DNA from: Gracilaria gracilis
Taxonomy: Eukaryota > Rhodophyta > Florideophyceae > Gracilariales > Gracilariaceae
Length of the DNA stretch: 64,000 bases
Direction of reading: 5' to 3'
Assembly (NCBI GenBank): GCA_030374805.1
Contig: JARGSG010000084.1
Location: 1-64,000, forward strand
Below the pieces are notes generated by a model. It was given only the letters and a program-made list of their open reading frames with translations, was not told the origin of the DNA and ran no database searches. Below are positions 62,791 through 64,000 of this stretch, piece by piece. The translations under genes were made by a program, and so were the position numbers. Every line of letters begins with the position of its first letter. Within the stretch, counting starts at the first letter, position 1.

Positions 62791-63368
62791 TGGGACATTT
62801 ACCCGGTACCGTCACCAAGATGTGAACCGCACATTGTGGAGCTATGGAATTGCTCACCGCGTGGGCCACACTTGATCTCAAGTTGTTTCACCGTGCGCAA
62901 GGGTCCGATGCACAGTCACAGCTTGCCAGCTGTATTGCATACGCAGTGCGTTACGCACGCAGTTAATTCTCCTCGTCTTGAAATGGACGCCTGTGGCCCA
63001 ATCGCAGTCGAAACCGCCACCTCAAAGACGGCTGATTGTATGATTTTCTACGCGCTCATTTCTGGAACACGGGGACAAACGTTCACGTGCAAGTCATCGC
63101 TGGACGAGAATCACCCTTGCCACCTCCGTTCTTCGGGGCGTCGACATCACGAAATGACTGCATTGCCGCGTTGTTAACCATTCCAACGCTTCGCATTGGC
63201 CGATCAAACCGCTATCCAGAATGAGGATAATGTCCACAATCTCGCAGATTGGGGAGTCTGGAAGTCTTCAATGCGCACATAAGTCGTCTATAAAACGAAC
63301 GATGGCATTGCTCTCATCATCCCTGATTGACCTCACCACCTTGCCGTTTTGTTGTTTGTCGTGTTGAA
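62791..63368. other. Divergent promoter region
   Basis: 578 bp between the Rieske gene and the SDR gene; both are transcribed away from it. It holds a TATA box for the SDR gene; nothing clear for the Rieske side. An open frame at 62836-63177 lacks support. Confidence 0.5.
63289..63295 (+). promoter_or_regulatory. TATA box of the SDR gene
   Basis: TATAAAA, 80 bp from the ATG at 63369, in the context GTCGTC-TATAAAA-CG. Confidence 0.6.
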
Positions 63369-64000
63369 ATGGGGGTTCCATCTAATTTTGTCGAGAAGTA
63401 TGGACCGTGGGCGCTTGTCACTGGAGCATCGGGTGGTATTGGCGCTGAGTTTGCCAATCAATTGGCGGCAGCAGGCTTGAACGTGGTGCTAGTCGCACGT
63501 CGTGAAGCCGTTTTAAACGAACAAGCATCCTCGCTTCGTGAACAGCACAACGTGCAAACTCGATCTGTCGCAGCTGACCTTACGTCCGATGAAGGGTGCG
63601 AGCAGGTTGTTGCAGAATGTGAAGACATTGAGATCGGTCTGCTCGTCAACAACGCTGGTATAGAACTACATGGATCGTTCTTCAAGGATTCTGCTCCAAA
63701 GCACGGAAAGTTGCTTGATTTGAATTGCAAGGCCCTTGTATCGCTGAGTCATTCGTTTGGACGAATGATGATTGACAGAAAGAAAGGTGGTATTATATTC
63801 ATAAGCAGCTGCCTCTCCTCTCCCATGTCATACTTTGCCACCTATAGCGCGTCAAAGAGTTTTGTAACTTGTTTCGGAAGAGTTTTGAGGGAGGAACTTA
63901 AGAAATACAGTGTAGACGCCACAGTGATTGAACCTGGCGTGGTGGACAGTGATATGAGTCGTGCGGCGAAGAAGGACATGGATTTTGACAAGGGCGGCTT
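63369..64000 (+). CDS. Short-chain dehydrogenase/reductase, 3' partial
   Basis: 210 residues are visible and the frame is open at the window end. Classical SDR: TGASGGIG cofactor loop (18-25), NNAG (94-97), Ser in FISSC (about 146-147), catalytic YSASK (159-163) and PGVVDSDMS. WALVTGASGGIGAEFANQLAAAG with VLVARRE points to an NADP-binding enzyme like 17-beta-hydroxysteroid dehydrogenase 12/3-ketoacyl reductase-type or bacterial YqjQ/DltE-type SDRs. The substrate is unknown. Start chosen at MGVPSNFVEKYGPW, following a TATA box. No membrane segment in the visible part. Confidence 0.88.
   Translation, partial: MGVPSNFVEKYGPWALVTGASGGIGAEFANQLAAAGLNVVLVARREAVLNEQASSLREQHNVQTRSVAADLTSDEGCEQVVAECEDIEIGLLVNNAGIELHGSFFKDSAPKHGKLLDLNCKALVSLSHSFGRMMIDRKKGGIIFISSCLSSPMSYFATYSASKSFVTCFGRVLREELKKYSVDATVIEPGVVDSDMSRAAKKDMDFDKGG

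Overview
The window looks like nuclear DNA of a multicellular red alga (Chondrus-like). This is an inference from three things: nearly intronless host genes, a plastid-targeted pheophorbide-a-oxygenase-type Rieske protein beside single-repeat MYB and mitochondrial ribosomal genes, and about 46 kb packed with eukaryotic mobile elements. No rRNA, tRNA or CRISPR array was recognised.

Left part (1-20 kb): a broken DNA amino-methyltransferase/SET fusion (2-1281); a coiled-coil reading frame with two internal TAG codons (2213-4411) convergent with a decayed Plavaka-like transposase (7958-4553, minus); a small intact secreted cysteine-rich galaxin-like gene with its own TATA box (9695-10081); a non-LTR retrotransposon 3' fragment; and a 6.2-kb decayed mobile-element gene ending in a Tesmin/TSO1 CXC domain (12100-18284), convergent with a second decayed frame (19896-18373).

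Middle part (20.3-46.3 kb): six DNA or retro elements whose ends can be read to the base. Harbinger H1 (20340-23103, TSD TAA) is followed by a nest: Tc1/mariner T1 (23166-40573, TSD TA) is split by Harbinger H2 (24655-38934, TSD TCA). H2 is split by an 11.1-kb chromodomain Ty3/gypsy element on the minus strand (25118-36219, 543-bp LTRs differing at three positions, TSD CAATC). A second, intact Tc1/mariner, T2 (38977-40555), sits inside the right terminal repeat of T1. Next comes a 5.7-kb MULE (40625-46322, 251-bp TIRs, TSD CATATCTAT). Its single large gene joins a Ulp1 peptidase, two FAR1/WRKY-like zinc clusters, a MULE transposase and a SWIM finger across a 58-nt intron. The gypsy element carries a long antisense ORF and is saturated with the palindrome CCGNNCGG.

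Right part (46.4-64 kb): ordinary host genes. They are a GT1 glycosyltransferase (its start codon 67 bp from the MULE target duplication), a hypothetical protein, an armadillo-repeat protein, a Maf nucleotide pyrophosphatase, a second hypothetical protein, a probable mitochondrial ribosomal protein mL40, a TPR protein, a SHAQKYF-type MYB factor, a pheophorbide-a-oxygenase-like Rieske enzyme, and a short-chain dehydrogenase running off the window end.
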